Part shown: positions 53,443-62,830 of the stretch, piece after piece
How positions within the stretch are numbered: the stretch's first letter is position 1
Layout of the letters: every line of letters starts with the position of its first letter
Source: Heterorhizobium halophytocola
GTDB taxonomy: Bacteria > Pseudomonadota > Alphaproteobacteria > Rhizobiales > Rhizobiaceae
Assembly (NCBI RefSeq): GCF_017873095.1
Contig: NZ_JAGGJU010000016.1
Location: forward strand, 43,881-107,880
DNA: 64,000 bases
Direction: 5' to 3'
The notes under the pieces: model-generated
Seen by the model: the letters and a program-made list of their open reading frames with translations, nothing else
Database searches by the model: none
Told to the model about the DNA's origin: nothing
Position numbers and translations under genes: made by a program

Positions 53443-53979
53443 CTATGCCAGTTGCGCCAGCACCGCGGCGACGAGGTCCTCGACCGGATGGATGCTGTCG
53501 AGCCTGAGGACGGGCCAGCCGCGCGCCTCCAGCATTTTCTCGTGCGACAACAGGCTGCGCTGGCCGAGACCGGCCGTGTCATAGGCCCGCGCCCAGGCAA
53601 GGAAGACGCGGCTTTTGACATACATGTCGCCGCCCTCCTCGATCCGTGCACCATATCGGGCCTTTTCGCGCTTCAGGATGCGGGACATGCGGGTGTCGTG
53701 GTCGAGCTGCAGGAACACGACGAGATCGTAGTAGGGCTCGATCGGTTCGGCCCATTTCAGCGCCGAGCCGGAAAAGATCCAGTGCCCGTCAGCCGGCAGA
53801 AGCTCGCGAAGCATGGCATGCCGCTCCTCCAGCGCACGCGGCTCGACAAAGGGCGGATCGGTGGGCAGCCAGTAGATGGAATCGGAGTCCACATGGGGAA
53901 TGCCGAGATGCCGGCCGAGCGCTGCCCCCAGGGTGCTCGTGCCCGATCCGGACGCGCCGAGAATGTGTATGCGCTTCAT
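53443..53979 (-). CDS. P-loop kinase-like protein with Lys-less Walker A
   Basis: 178 residues, adenylate/shikimate-kinase-like. The nucleotide loop reads ILGASGSGTSTLGAALG: the usual GK[ST] lysine is Thr. HVDSDSIYWLPTDPPF and HWIFSGSALKWAEPIEPYYDLVVFL follow the pattern of small kinases. A relative family with GASGSGT[ST]T exists, so the change may be functional. Whether it is an active kinase is open. Confidence 0.75.
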   Translation of the reverse strand: MKRIHILGASGSGTSTLGAALGRHLGIPHVDSDSIYWLPTDPPFVEPRALEERHAMLRELLPADGHWIFSGSALKWAEPIEPYYDLVVFLQLDHDTRMSRILKREKARYGARIEEGGDMYVKSRVFLAWARAYDTAGLGQRSLLSHEKMLEARGWPVLRLDSIHPVEDLVAAVLAQLA

Positions 53980-54204
53980 GCTGCTCCGCCGGCCCTCGAG
54001 AACCGGCACCCCATGTTCGATGTGCTGCACGGCGGCGACCGCAATGACAAGGTTTCACAGCACATCTACTGGCTGCCGCACACCTTGCCGAACACCTCTC
54101 CAGTTGCAAAAACGCCGTCCGCGCAGTTCATTGCGGCCTCTATCCTCGCATATTCCGGCAGATACACCAGAGCGCCCCACCCTACTAAATTTCGCGGGGT
54201 GACG

Positions 54205-54258
54205 ATGGTTAAGAATTCGACAACAATACTGGACATCCGAACGTATAGGCGGGCCTGA
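54205..54258 (+). CDS. Candidate 17-codon leader ORF
   Basis: ATG 54205, preceded by GGGGTGA, encodes MVKNSTTILDIRTYRRA and ends TGA, one base before the TTG/ATG starts of the next ORF. It could be a coupled leader peptide. Supported only by position. Confidence 0.25.
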   Translation: MVKNSTTILDIRTYRRA

Positions 54259-54265
54259 ATTGTCG

Positions 54266-54505
54266 ATGCTGCTGTTTTTGATATTGCTGATGGTCACTCT
54301 GCTGATGCTGACGATGACTTTCGTCGAAGGTATGGCGGATGGCAACCGGTTCGACCTGCCGCGTATCCTCGGTCTCCTGGCCTGCCTCGTCTGGCCGGTA
54401 AGCCTGCCGCTGCTGCTGCTGGCGAGCGGCATTCACCGCATCGTAAGCATCGGGCGCCTGCCGCGTCTGACCCATCATCGCCGCCTGATGGCCCGCAGCG
54501 CCTGA
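54266..54505 (+). CDS. Small two-helix membrane protein, unknown
   Basis: 79 residues. Hydrophobic segments MLLFLILLMVTLLMLTMTFV and ILGLLACLVWPVSLPLLLLA flank a short polar loop; the C-terminus is basic. TTG 54260 is an alternative start. Not recognised. Confidence 0.55.
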   Translation: MLLFLILLMVTLLMLTMTFVEGMADGNRFDLPRILGLLACLVWPVSLPLLLLASGIHRIVSIGRLPRLTHHRRLMARSA

Positions 54506-54651
54506 CCCCGTGCGTCAGCGCCGGGCCGGCCGCGACATCGTCGCCGACCGGCTCATCGGCTTTTCCGATAGTTGCTATCGTGTTCTCCCCTTTCCCTTTC
54601 CGGCGCTGACGGCCGCATAAGACCTCTCCACGCAAACGAGGAGACAGGTCC

Positions 54652-55380
54652 ATGCGTTTTCAATCCAGACGAATCCTGGTGATCGGCGGCGGCTCGGGCA
54701 TGGGGCTGGCGCTTGCCGCACGGCTGCTCGACGAGGGGGCCGAAGTGATCATCGCCGGCCGCTCGGCCGAGCGGCTGGACGCCGCCCGCCGCACCCTTGG
54801 CGCCCCGGGCCGGCTCACCGCCCATGTCGCCGATGCCACCAGCGCGGCGTCGCTGACGGCGCTGTTTGCCGCGACAGGGCCGCTCGATCACATCGCCACC
54901 ACGGCAGCCGATATCGCCGGCGTCTATGTGCCGCTCGCCGAGATGGATGTGGACGTGGCGCGCAGGGTGATGGATTCCAAGGTGCTGGGGCCGCTGCTCA
55001 TTGCCAGGCACGGCCGGGATGTGCTGACGCCCACGGGATCGATCACCCTGACCTCCGGCATTGCCGCCTATCGCCCGGCACCGCGCGGCACGGTGGTCGC
55101 CGCCGTCAACGGCGCGCTGGAATCGCTGGTCTATGCGCTGGCCCTCGAACTGGCGCCGATGCGGGTCAATGTCGTCTCGCCCGGCTGGGTCGAGACCGGG
55201 ATCTGGGCCCATGTGGCCGGCGACCGCAAGGCGCAGGTGCTGGGCGCCATGGCGGAGCGTCTGCCGGTCGGACGTGTCGGCCGGCCCGAAGACATCGCCG
55301 CCGCGATGGCCGCGCTGATGGAGAACGGCTTCATCACCGGCACGCTGCTGCATGTCGACGGCGGCCAGCGGCTGGTCTGA
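54652..55380 (+). CDS. SDR-fold protein lacking the usual Tyr/Lys
   Basis: 242 residues. The cofactor motif VIGGGSGMG and the segment MRVNVVSPGWVET mark a classical SDR. At the catalytic site, where YxxxK is expected, the sequence is TVVAAVNGALESL, so Tyr is Val and Lys is Asn. GAGGAG precedes the ATG. It is convergent with a LysR gene. It may be an unconventional oxidoreductase or a non-catalytic protein. Confidence 0.82.
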   Translation: MRFQSRRILVIGGGSGMGLALAARLLDEGAEVIIAGRSAERLDAARRTLGAPGRLTAHVADATSAASLTALFAATGPLDHIATTAADIAGVYVPLAEMDVDVARRVMDSKVLGPLLIARHGRDVLTPTGSITLTSGIAAYRPAPRGTVVAAVNGALESLVYALALELAPMRVNVVSPGWVETGIWAHVAGDRKAQVLGAMAERLPVGRVGRPEDIAAAMAALMENGFITGTLLHVDGGQRLV

Positions 55381-55404
55381 CCGCCCGGCGGCGACCGGCA
55401 GCCA

Positions 55405-56295
55405 TCAGGCGGCGGCAAACCGGGCGCGGCTTTCGGCCAGGAAGCGCAGCAGCGCCGGCGGCTGCACCGGCCGCTTTCGCCAGAGCATGGTGAGCGCCAC
55501 GCTGCTGTCGAGCCCTTCGACCGCCAGCGCCGCAAGCCGGTCGTCGCCGGCGGCCTGGCCGGTTCCCGGCACGATCGCCAGCCCCATGCCGGCCTCGACC
55601 AGCCGGCGGACGGCGGCGATCGAGGCAAAGGTGCCGCCGATCGCGGGGCGACGGACACCCGCCCCCGCAAAGACCTGCTCGAACATGGCCCGGAAGACGC
55701 AGCCCTCCCCGGTCACCAGAAAGGTCTCGTCGCCCAGCGCCGACAGCGGCACCGGGTTGCCCGTGGCAAGGCGGTGGCCGGCGGGCGCGAGCACGGCCAG
55801 GGGCAGTTCCGACAGCGTCTCGCTGCGGCCGCCCGCAAGCCTTCCCGGCGGGCCGAAAAGGAAGGCGATGTCGAGATCGCCGCTGGCGATCCCTGCCCGC
55901 AATCCGACGCTGGTGTCGGTGGCAAGGGTGAGCGCGACCTGCGGACAGGCGGCACGATAGCGGGCCAGCAGCGGCGGCAGGAGCCCGGCGCAGAGTGTTT
56001 CCAGCCCGCCGACAGCAAGGGCGCCCGCGGTGTTGCCAGCACTTGCGGCGATATCGGCCCGGGCCTGGTCGAGCGCCCCCAGCATCGCCGGGGCATGGGC
56101 CAGCAGCCGTTCGCCCGCAGCCGTCAGCGACAGGCGGCGCCGGGCGCGGTCGAACAGGGCGGTGCCGAATTCCTGTTCCAGCGCCTGGATCTGCTCGCTC
56201 ACCGAGGATTGCGACAGATGCACGCGCAGGCCGGCGCGGGTCATGCTGCCGGTTTCGGCAACCGCGACGAAGGTTTTGAGGAAACGAAGATTCAT
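55405..56295 (-). CDS. LysR family regulator
   Basis: 296 residues. The DNA-binding domain reads LRFLKTFVAVAETGSMTRAGLRVHLSQSSVSEQIQALEQEFG. The effector domain follows (LAVGGLETLCAGLLPPLLARY). It may control the convergent SDR gene; the intergenic gap is only 24 bases, so the control would act at the promoter upstream of 54652. Confidence 0.92.
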   Translation of the reverse strand: MNLRFLKTFVAVAETGSMTRAGLRVHLSQSSVSEQIQALEQEFGTALFDRARRRLSLTAAGERLLAHAPAMLGALDQARADIAASAGNTAGALAVGGLETLCAGLLPPLLARYRAACPQVALTLATDTSVGLRAGIASGDLDIAFLFGPPGRLAGGRSETLSELPLAVLAPAGHRLATGNPVPLSALGDETFLVTGEGCVFRAMFEQVFAGAGVRRPAIGGTFASIAAVRRLVEAGMGLAIVPGTGQAAGDDRLAALAVEGLDSSVALTMLWRKRPVQPPALLRFLAESRARFAAA

Positions 56296-56361
56296 GGGGC
56301 GATGGTCCGCTCGAAGGATGACGGCAGTCTAGCGCAGGCGCGGCCCCCGGGGAACGGCGTT

Positions 56362-56832
56362 TCAGCGGGCGGCGCCGACGCGCCCGCGCCGATGGTCCTC
56401 AAGATCCGAACCGGAGCGGACGGCATGGGGCATCCCCGCGCCGGCCTCGCCTCTGTCCTGCGCGGTGCGCCAAGCGGTCGGCGTCATGCCGGTCACGCGC
56501 AAAAATTCGCGGTTGAAATTGGACTTGGTCAGGAAGCCCGCCTCGTAGAGGATGCGGGTGACGGGCGCCTCGGTGTCCCTCAGCAGCCGGCAGGCCTCGG
56601 CCACCCTGAAATCATTGACATATTGCGAGACGCTGAGGCCGTGGACGCGATTGACCGCATTGGAGAGGCTGCGCGCCGGGCGGCCGAGGCGACGGGCGAG
56701 CCGCGCCAGATTGAGGTCCGTGTCGGCATAAAGCCTGGCGCGCGCCATCAGATCGTCGAGCTCGGCAAGGATCGCCTGCCATTCGGCCTGCGCCTGCGGA
56801 TCGGGTATCTTCCGACCGAAGCTGCGCCCCGG
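56362..56832 (-). pseudogene. AraC family regulator, C-terminal fragment
   Basis: The frame encodes a complete AraC DNA-binding domain (LNLARLARRLGRPARSLSNAVN and VTRILYEAGFLTKSNFNREFLRVTG) and a linker (RKIPDPQAQAEWQAILAELDDL), then loses similarity near 56830-56845. The sensing domain is missing and no good start is seen (ATG 56748 is internal). It appears 5'-truncated by a rearrangement. Confidence 0.7.
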
Positions 56833-56840
56833 GCGCGACG

Positions 56841-57323
56841 ATGCGGATCGAGGGAAGCGCGCTGATCGTCGACACAGGCGGCGGCCGCCCGTTTCACTGG
56901 TCCGACTGGTCCGGCTGGTCGGACTGGTCGAACTGCCGGCCGGAGCTGACGATCAATCTGGCGCCGGAGGCGGCGGTGCGGATCGCCCAGTCGGCCTCGC
57001 GCGCCAGCCTCGACGGCCAATTTTCAGCGGTCGCAATCGATGCGGATGCCGGCGACATCACCTTCGACGGGCATGCGACGGCATTGCTGCTCTCCGGCGC
57101 GGCGATGCGGGCCCGGCTCGCCTTCGACGCGGTCCGTCATGACGAGGTGATCCGGCTGACCGGCAGGATGATGGATGCCAGTCTCAAATTCCTGGTGCCG
57201 ACGCAGATCAGCTACACGGTGGAGGCGACCGCCTCGCTGGTCAGCTCGGCGCTCGCCAACACCCCCGGCGCCAAGCCCGAAATCACGGTGAAAGGCGAGA
57301 TGCTGCGGCTTTCGATCGAGTGA
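56841..57323 (+). CDS. Unknown ORF at a rearrangement junction
   Basis: 160 residues, starting almost exactly where the AraC fragment ends and without a ribosome site. It has a short W-rich repeat (WSDWSGWSDWSN) and Ala-rich beta-type sequence. It may be a truncated piece of a longer gene. Not recognised. Confidence 0.35.
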   Translation: MRIEGSALIVDTGGGRPFHWSDWSGWSDWSNCRPELTINLAPEAAVRIAQSASRASLDGQFSAVAIDADAGDITFDGHATALLLSGAAMRARLAFDAVRHDEVIRLTGRMMDASLKFLVPTQISYTVEATASLVSSALANTPGAKPEITVKGEMLRLSIE

Positions 57324-57574
57324 GGGGCAAACGCGCCGCGATCCTGCCGGGCCGAACCACGACGCGTCGTCCGGCGGATGGCCGCGTTTGTCATAAGCGG
57401 CAGGCGCTTCACCCACGACGCATCTCTCGCCTATGCGCAAGACTATCTCGGCGTCGACATCATCTGCTGGACGGTGGAGGCGCCGTGGATCAAGGGGGCG
57501 ATAGTGGGGATCCGGTGTGTGGGAGGCGGCGGATTTGGGGCCGGGAGGGGATTGTCGGGTTTGGCGCGCCGGCC

Positions 57575-58321
57575 ATGCACATGAACGAGGGCTTCTGCAA
57601 GGAGAACATCAAGCTGCCAACCATCCGCTGCACCGTCTGGCAGGGCTGGATCCTGGTGACGCTGAACCCGGATGCGCCGGAGCCTGCCGAACAGCTGAAA
57701 GAGGTCGAAAACCTCGTCGGCTATCTCGACATGGGCTCCTACGGCGAGACCTTTCGCGAGGAGCATCGCTGGGCGACCAACTGGAAGGTGCTCGCGGAAA
57801 ACTTCATGGAGAGCTACCACCTGCCGGTCTGCCATTCCGGCACGATCGGCGGCTTCGTGTCCCTGGAGAAGATGACCTGTCCGGAAGGCTATGACGCCTT
57901 CAACTATCACTGGATCCTGAAGAAGGACGACGCCCCGCTCACCGTCGCGCATCCGCTGAACACGACACTGGTGGGCGAGGAACGGGTGAAGACCTGGCTG
58001 ATCTCGATCTATCCGGCGCTGATGATCACGCTGACGCCGGGCTATTTCTGGTACCTGTCGCTGCATCCCGACGGCGCCGGCCATGTGAAGATCCTCTATG
58101 GCGGCGGGCTGCATGCCGACTATGTCAACGACCCGGAGGCGCAGGACCATTTCAAGGCGCTGAAGACCTTGCTGGATGCCGTCAACGACGAGGACCGCGG
58201 CTGCACGGAAAAGGTCTACAAGGGGCTGCTCGGCCGGCTGTCCGAGCCCGGCGCGCTGTCGCACCTGGAGCGGCCGAACTACGAGTTCGCGCGGTATATT
58301 TCGGGCAAGGTCGGGGGATGA
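57575..58321 (+). pseudogene. Rieske oxygenase alpha subunit, catalytic part only
   Basis: About 248 residues match a ring-hydroxylating oxygenase alpha subunit from the end of the Rieske domain onward (KENIKLPTIRCTVWQGWILVTLNPDA). The mononuclear iron site is kept: NFMESYHLPVCH with two His. The [2Fe-2S] Rieske motifs (CxH...CxxH) that should precede are absent, and the sequence before 57575 is unrelated. Without the Rieske centre it cannot receive electrons, so it is probably a relic. Confidence 0.78.
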
Positions 58322-58424
58322 AGGGCGGCGGGCGGAGCGGACAGGATGAAGGCCGAAGGCCCACAGCGCCGGTGCGATGAAGGCCTCAAGGCGAAGCCTT
58401 CACAGCCGGTGCACCGACGGTGCC

Positions 58425-59594
58425 TCACCCCGGCATCGAGAATGTGAAGACCGTGGCGTCGGCGTCCGAGACGACGGTGAGGGTGCCGCCATGGGCGCGG
58501 GCGATCTCGGAGGCGATGTAGAGGCCGAGGCCGAGGCCTTCGCTGTTGGTCTCGCCGCCGCGGTGGAAGGGACGAAACAGCCGCTCGCGCGCATCCGGCC
58601 CGATCGGCTCGCCGGAATTGGTGACGGCCAACGTGAAGCTCCCCTCGCCGGTTGCCGCCGCCACCGTCACCGGCGCGCCCGGCGCTCCATGGGTCAGGGC
58701 ATTGCCGAGCAGATTGGAAAACAGCTGGGCCAGGCGTGCATGATCGAGCGGCACGTCGCGCGTCAGCGTGCAGGTGACGTCGATCTGCCGCTCGGGCTGG
58801 GCGCTGCGAAATTCGCCGACGACCTGTTCGATCGTCTCGGAAACCGGCCTTTGCGTGTCGAGCTTGAGCTTGATGCCGCCGCCGAGCCGGGCGCGGGCGA
58901 GATCCATGACATTGTCGACAAGGCCCGCCATCCGCGTGACGCTCTCCTTCATCATCCGCAGGATTTGCGGCGACCGCTCGGTCCAGCCGCTGCGCAGCAG
59001 CATGTTGATGCCGGCATCGACCCCGGCGATCGGATTGCGCAGGTCATGGCCGAGCACGGCGATGAACTGCTCGCGCAGTTCCGACAGCTGCCGCTCGTCG
59101 GTCAGCGCGCGCTGCGCCTCGTCGAGCTGGTCGCTTGCGTCCAGATGGTGGGCGATCAGCTCGGCAAACAGCTTGAAGGTGCCGATCACCTGCGGATTGT
59201 TGACCGCGGCCGTCTCGGTGTGGATGGCGCACAGCGTGCCGAAGAAGCGGCCGTCCGGCAGGATGATCGGCACCGAGATATAGCTCTGCAGCCCGTAGAT
59301 GCGCGGCGTGTGATGCTGGCAGTAGAGCGTATCCTCGGCGACATTGTCGATCGCCACCACCTGGCGATGCTGGCGGATCTCGTGGCAGAGCGTGGTCTCG
59401 ACCTTCAGCTCCCCGCCCGCCGGCAGGCCAAAATCGAGATTGTCGAGCACCTGGCAGGCGACCCATCGGTCTTCGGTGACCCGGGCGACGGCGGCAAAGC
59501 CCATCCCGGTCGAGCGGCAGACGATATCGAGGATGTTGGGAACGGCGGCGATCCTCTGGACCGCAGCAATATCGTCTTGAAAATCGGTATTCAA
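58425..59594 (-). CDS. GAF-domain sensor histidine kinase, soluble
   Basis: 389 residues. Residues 20-165 form a GAF domain (VACQVLDNLDFGLPAGGEL, SYISVPIILPDGRFFGTLCAI). HisKA follows with FIAVLGHDLRNPIAGVDAG, then the ATPase motifs NLLGNALTHG and GLGLGLYIASEIA. No membrane segment and no receiver domain. The start is TTG 59594. The signal may be a small ligand or redox cue. Confidence 0.9.
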   Translation of the reverse strand: MNTDFQDDIAAVQRIAAVPNILDIVCRSTGMGFAAVARVTEDRWVACQVLDNLDFGLPAGGELKVETTLCHEIRQHRQVVAIDNVAEDTLYCQHHTPRIYGLQSYISVPIILPDGRFFGTLCAIHTETAAVNNPQVIGTFKLFAELIAHHLDASDQLDEAQRALTDERQLSELREQFIAVLGHDLRNPIAGVDAGINMLLRSGWTERSPQILRMMKESVTRMAGLVDNVMDLARARLGGGIKLKLDTQRPVSETIEQVVGEFRSAQPERQIDVTCTLTRDVPLDHARLAQLFSNLLGNALTHGAPGAPVTVAAATGEGSFTLAVTNSGEPIGPDARERLFRPFHRGGETNSEGLGLGLYIASEIARAHGGTLTVVSDADATVFTFSMPG

Positions 59595-59742
59595 CGTGGG
59601 CCCGTCTGGAGAAGAGTGTCGCGAAGGGAACAGATAGGAAAGTCAGGAAAATATCAAGAGGCACCCGCGCAGCATCCGGCGGCGGCACCGTCAGACTGGC
59701 GGTCGCAAAGCCCCCTTTCCCCCGGCCGGTCCCGCGCTGGAC

Positions 59743-59842
59743 CATGTCCGGCAAACAGGCGTTCACCCGAGGTCCGCTAGTTTGTTGTTTTACGTATTTC
59801 CGGATGGAAAACCGCGACTGCACTTTTCCAGGAAATGCTCTA
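59743..59842. repeat. Dispersed intergenic repeat, copy 2
   Basis: Second copy of the element at 9243-9343. The core reads TTCCGGATGGAAAACCGCGA then CACTTTTCCAGGAAATGCTC. It lies just upstream of the LysR gene and could affect its leader. Confidence 0.8.
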
Positions 59843-59881
59843 AAGAGGAGCCCTTGACGCGCTGTCCTCAAGGAGACGCAA

Positions 59882-60814
59882 GTGAGCCAGGCTATCGGCG
59901 ACCTCGACATCAACCTGCTGATCGCGCTCGACGCGCTGTTGCGCGACGAGAATGTTACCCATGCGGCGCAGCGGCTCAACATTACCCAGTCGGCGCTGTC
60001 GGGCCGGCTGACGCGGCTGCGGCAGGTGTTCAACGATCCGCTCTTCGTGCCGGCCTCGACCGGGCGCGGCATGACGGCGACGCCGCATGCGCTGGCATTG
60101 AAGCCGGAGCTCGAACGGCTGCTCGAAAGTCTCACCCGCTTCGTCCAGTCGGCGCAGGTTTTCGATCCCGCAACCAGTACCCGCACCTTCCGCATTGCCG
60201 CCACCGACAATCCGGCAGCTATCCTCGCCCCCGACCTGATGCCGCTGATCCATGCGCAGGCGCCGCGGGCGCGCATCGCCTTGACGCTGCCCGACAAGGC
60301 CAGGATCGGCGAGACGCTGGCGCAGGGCGATGTCGACCTGTTCATCGGCGCTGCCGAGGACGCCACGCCGGACCTGATCGGCCGCACGCTGTTCAAGGAG
60401 GAATTCGTCACCGCCCAGCGGATCGGCCATCCGCGCGGCACGGGGCCGTTGACGGCCGAGGAATTCGCACGCCTCGATCATCTGCTGATCTCCACCAGCG
60501 GCGGCGGCTTTTCCGGCGTGATCGACGATGCCATGGGCGAGATCGGGCTGGCCCGCCGCGTCTCGGTGTCGATCCAGAGCTATGCGCTGGCGCCGCTGGT
60601 GATCGCCTCGACCGATTGCCTCTGCACCCTGCCCCGGCGCTTCCTCGAACGCTTCACCGACACGCTGGAAATCTACCCGACGCCGGTGCCGCTCGGCCTG
60701 TTCGCGGTCAAGCTGTTCTGGCATCCGAAGATGAGCGGCGATCCCGCCCATGCCTGGCTGCGCGGCATGGTGATGGAAGCCGCAAGGGACAGCCGCCAGC
60801 GCCGCCCCGGCTGA
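59882..60814 (+). CDS. LysR family regulator (NodD-like N-terminus)
   Basis: 310 residues. INLLIALDALLRDENVTHAAQRLNITQSALSGRLTRLRQVFNDPLFV is the LysR helix-turn-helix in the form found in NodD/PcpR-like regulators. AAGGAG lies six bases before the GTG start. It precedes the GST gene by 124 bases and may control it. Confidence 0.92.
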   Translation: MSQAIGDLDINLLIALDALLRDENVTHAAQRLNITQSALSGRLTRLRQVFNDPLFVPASTGRGMTATPHALALKPELERLLESLTRFVQSAQVFDPATSTRTFRIAATDNPAAILAPDLMPLIHAQAPRARIALTLPDKARIGETLAQGDVDLFIGAAEDATPDLIGRTLFKEEFVTAQRIGHPRGTGPLTAEEFARLDHLLISTSGGGFSGVIDDAMGEIGLARRVSVSIQSYALAPLVIASTDCLCTLPRRFLERFTDTLEIYPTPVPLGLFAVKLFWHPKMSGDPAHAWLRGMVMEAARDSRQRRPG

Positions 60815-60938
60815 CAGGCATTGGCGGCGGCGATAGGTCGGATGGGCAATCGCGATTGGTGAAAGTCGGCGCTGCGGCGCATCCAGGGCCGGCAGCCAGA
60901 GCGCTGCCCCACCCCGTTCCGATTGCGAGGACAATGCC

Positions 60939-61631
60939 ATGCTGACCCTTTATTATCATGCCACCCCCAACTCGCTGAAGGTCGCCGTGCTGCTGCACGA
61001 ACTCGACCTGCCGTTCCAGATCGTGCCCGTCGACATCTTCAAGGGCGAGCAGCATCGCCCGGAATTTCTCAGGATCAATCCGAACGGCAAGGTGCCGGCG
61101 CTGACCGACGGTGAGGTGACCGTGTTCGACAGCCATGCGATCCTTCTGCATCTCGCCGAAAAGCACGGGCGCTTCCTGCCGAGCGAGCCCGGGCCGCGCG
61201 CCGAAACCCTGTCCTGGCTGCAATTCGTCGCCACCGGCCTGTCGCCGATGTCCGGCCAGGCGATCCACTTCCTGCATTATGCGCCCGAGGACCTGCCCTA
61301 TGCCAAGACCCGCTATGGGGCGGAGCTGGAGCGGCACTACAGGGTTCTCGACACGCGTCTTGCCGGTCGCGAATGGCTTGCAGGCGAGCGCTATTCGATC
61401 GCCGACATGGCGCTTTACGGCTGGGCCGCATCGGCCGGATATGTGTTCGGCGACAGAGGTTTAGCCGATTATCCGAATGTTGCGCATTTCATGTCGCGCA
61501 TGAACGCAAGAGCTGCGGTCCGGGCAGCCCAGGCGTTGAAGCAGGAACACAGTTTCAAGCACGAGCTGGACGACGAAACGCGCGCGGCGCTGTTTGCAGC
61601 GCATGGAAAGACCGCAGGCGCCGCGGCCTGA
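60939..61631 (+). CDS. Glutathione S-transferase (YfcG/Ure2p-like)
   Basis: 230 residues. The thioredoxin-like N-domain has LYYHATPNSLKVAVLLHELDL, NPNGKVPAL and the glutathione-binding VFDSHAILLHLAEK (E/D-S motif). The helical C-domain contains YSIADMALYGW. The role is probably conjugation or disulfide reduction with glutathione. Confidence 0.9.
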   Translation: MLTLYYHATPNSLKVAVLLHELDLPFQIVPVDIFKGEQHRPEFLRINPNGKVPALTDGEVTVFDSHAILLHLAEKHGRFLPSEPGPRAETLSWLQFVATGLSPMSGQAIHFLHYAPEDLPYAKTRYGAELERHYRVLDTRLAGREWLAGERYSIADMALYGWAASAGYVFGDRGLADYPNVAHFMSRMNARAAVRAAQALKQEHSFKHELDDETRAALFAAHGKTAGAAA

Positions 61632-61732
61632 CGCCGACCTGCCCCCGACCTCTTCGACAGTATCCCAGGACGGCCCCCCGCAAGCCTTTGCGGGCCCGGC
61701 CGCCTGCGCGAAAAATCCCAAAGGAAAACAGA

Positions 61733-62719
61733 ATGATGAAACCCGCTCTTCCGCTTCTTCTTTCGACCGCTGCCGTGCTTCTGGCCATGCTCGGCCAGCC
61801 GGCGCAGGCCCAGACTGCGGCACCGATCACGGCCGCCGGTTATGTCCGGGTCGCCGATGCCTATTCCTTCCCGGTCGGCGATCTGCAGATCACCGCCCTT
61901 TCCGACGGCACGGTGCCGCAGGACCTCTACACGCTGATGCTCGGCACCGCGCAGGCGCATGTCGACGATCTCCTGCATTCATCGTTTCAATCCAACCCGG
62001 TCGAAGCCTCGATCAATGCCTTCCTGATCCGCGGCGGCGACCACACGATCCTGGTCGATACCGGCTCGGGCGATCTCTTCGGTCCGGGCTATGGCGGCAA
62101 GCTGCTGGACAGCCTGAAAAGCGTGGGCGTCACCCCGGATGCCATCACCGACATCCTGATCACCCATATCCACACCGATCACACCGGCGGACTGGTGCAG
62201 GCCGGCAAGCCCGTCTTTGCCAATGCCACCGTGCATGTCGGCGCCCCGGACGTCTCGTTCTTTCTCGATGCGACGAATGCCGGAAAGACAGGCTATGACG
62301 CCAAATATTTCGACGAGGCGGCCAAGACGGTCGGCGTCTACCAGGCGCTCGGCCAGGTGAGGACCTTTGCCGATGGCGAAACGGTACTGCCGGGGATCAC
62401 CGGCTCGATCCACCCGGGCCATACGCCGGGCAGCGCCTTTTTCCATCTTGTCAGCAAGGGCCTGTCGATCACCTTTGTCGGCGATATCGTGCATGTCGAG
62501 GCGGTGCAGTTTCCCGACCCGAAGGTGGCGATCCTCTATGACGTGAAGCCGGATCAGGCGGTTGCGACCCGCGAGCAGGCCTTCGGCGAATTTGCCGGCG
62601 ACCGCGCGCTGATCGCTGCCCCGCATCTGCCCTTCCCCGGTGTCGGCCATGTGCGGCGGGAGGGCCCCGACAGTTTCAGCTTCCATCCGATCGAATATCG
62701 CAACCGCGACGGCAAGTAA
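61733..62719 (+). CDS. Secreted metallo-beta-lactamase-fold hydrolase
   Basis: 328 residues with a signal peptide (LPLLLSTAAVLLAMLGQPAQAQ). The metal site is THIHTDHTGG (HxHxDH), with further ligands in HPGHTPGS, FVGDIVH and a late His in AAPHLPFPGVGH. It is of the lactonase/PNGM-like group, periplasmic. AAAGGA precedes the ATG at 61733. The substrate could be a lactone; not certain. Confidence 0.88.
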   Translation: MMKPALPLLLSTAAVLLAMLGQPAQAQTAAPITAAGYVRVADAYSFPVGDLQITALSDGTVPQDLYTLMLGTAQAHVDDLLHSSFQSNPVEASINAFLIRGGDHTILVDTGSGDLFGPGYGGKLLDSLKSVGVTPDAITDILITHIHTDHTGGLVQAGKPVFANATVHVGAPDVSFFLDATNAGKTGYDAKYFDEAAKTVGVYQALGQVRTFADGETVLPGITGSIHPGHTPGSAFFHLVSKGLSITFVGDIVHVEAVQFPDPKVAILYDVKPDQAVATREQAFGEFAGDRALIAAPHLPFPGVGHVRREGPDSFSFHPIEYRNRDGK

Positions 62720-62742
62720 GCGGCAGAAGCCGTCATTCGAAC

Positions 62743-62767
62743 CCTCTCTCCGCCGCGCGGGGAGAGG
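62743..62767. terminator. Hairpin after the hydrolase gene
   Basis: CCTCTC (62743-62748) pairs with GAGAGG (62762-62767), with additional CC/GG pairs inside. It may be a terminator or a fragment of the RIME-like element. Confidence 0.45.
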
Positions 62768-62830
62768 AATTCACGGTTCAGCCCCTGGCAGACACAAGTT
62801 CAAAACATCTCTTGCGGACTGACAGTGACG

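Noticed and set aside
57378..57566. ORF starting MAAFVISGRRFTHDASLAYAQ before the Rieske fragment
   Set aside because: It overlaps the junction region, has no ribosome site and degenerates into low-complexity Gly; kept as part of the mosaic, not as a gene.
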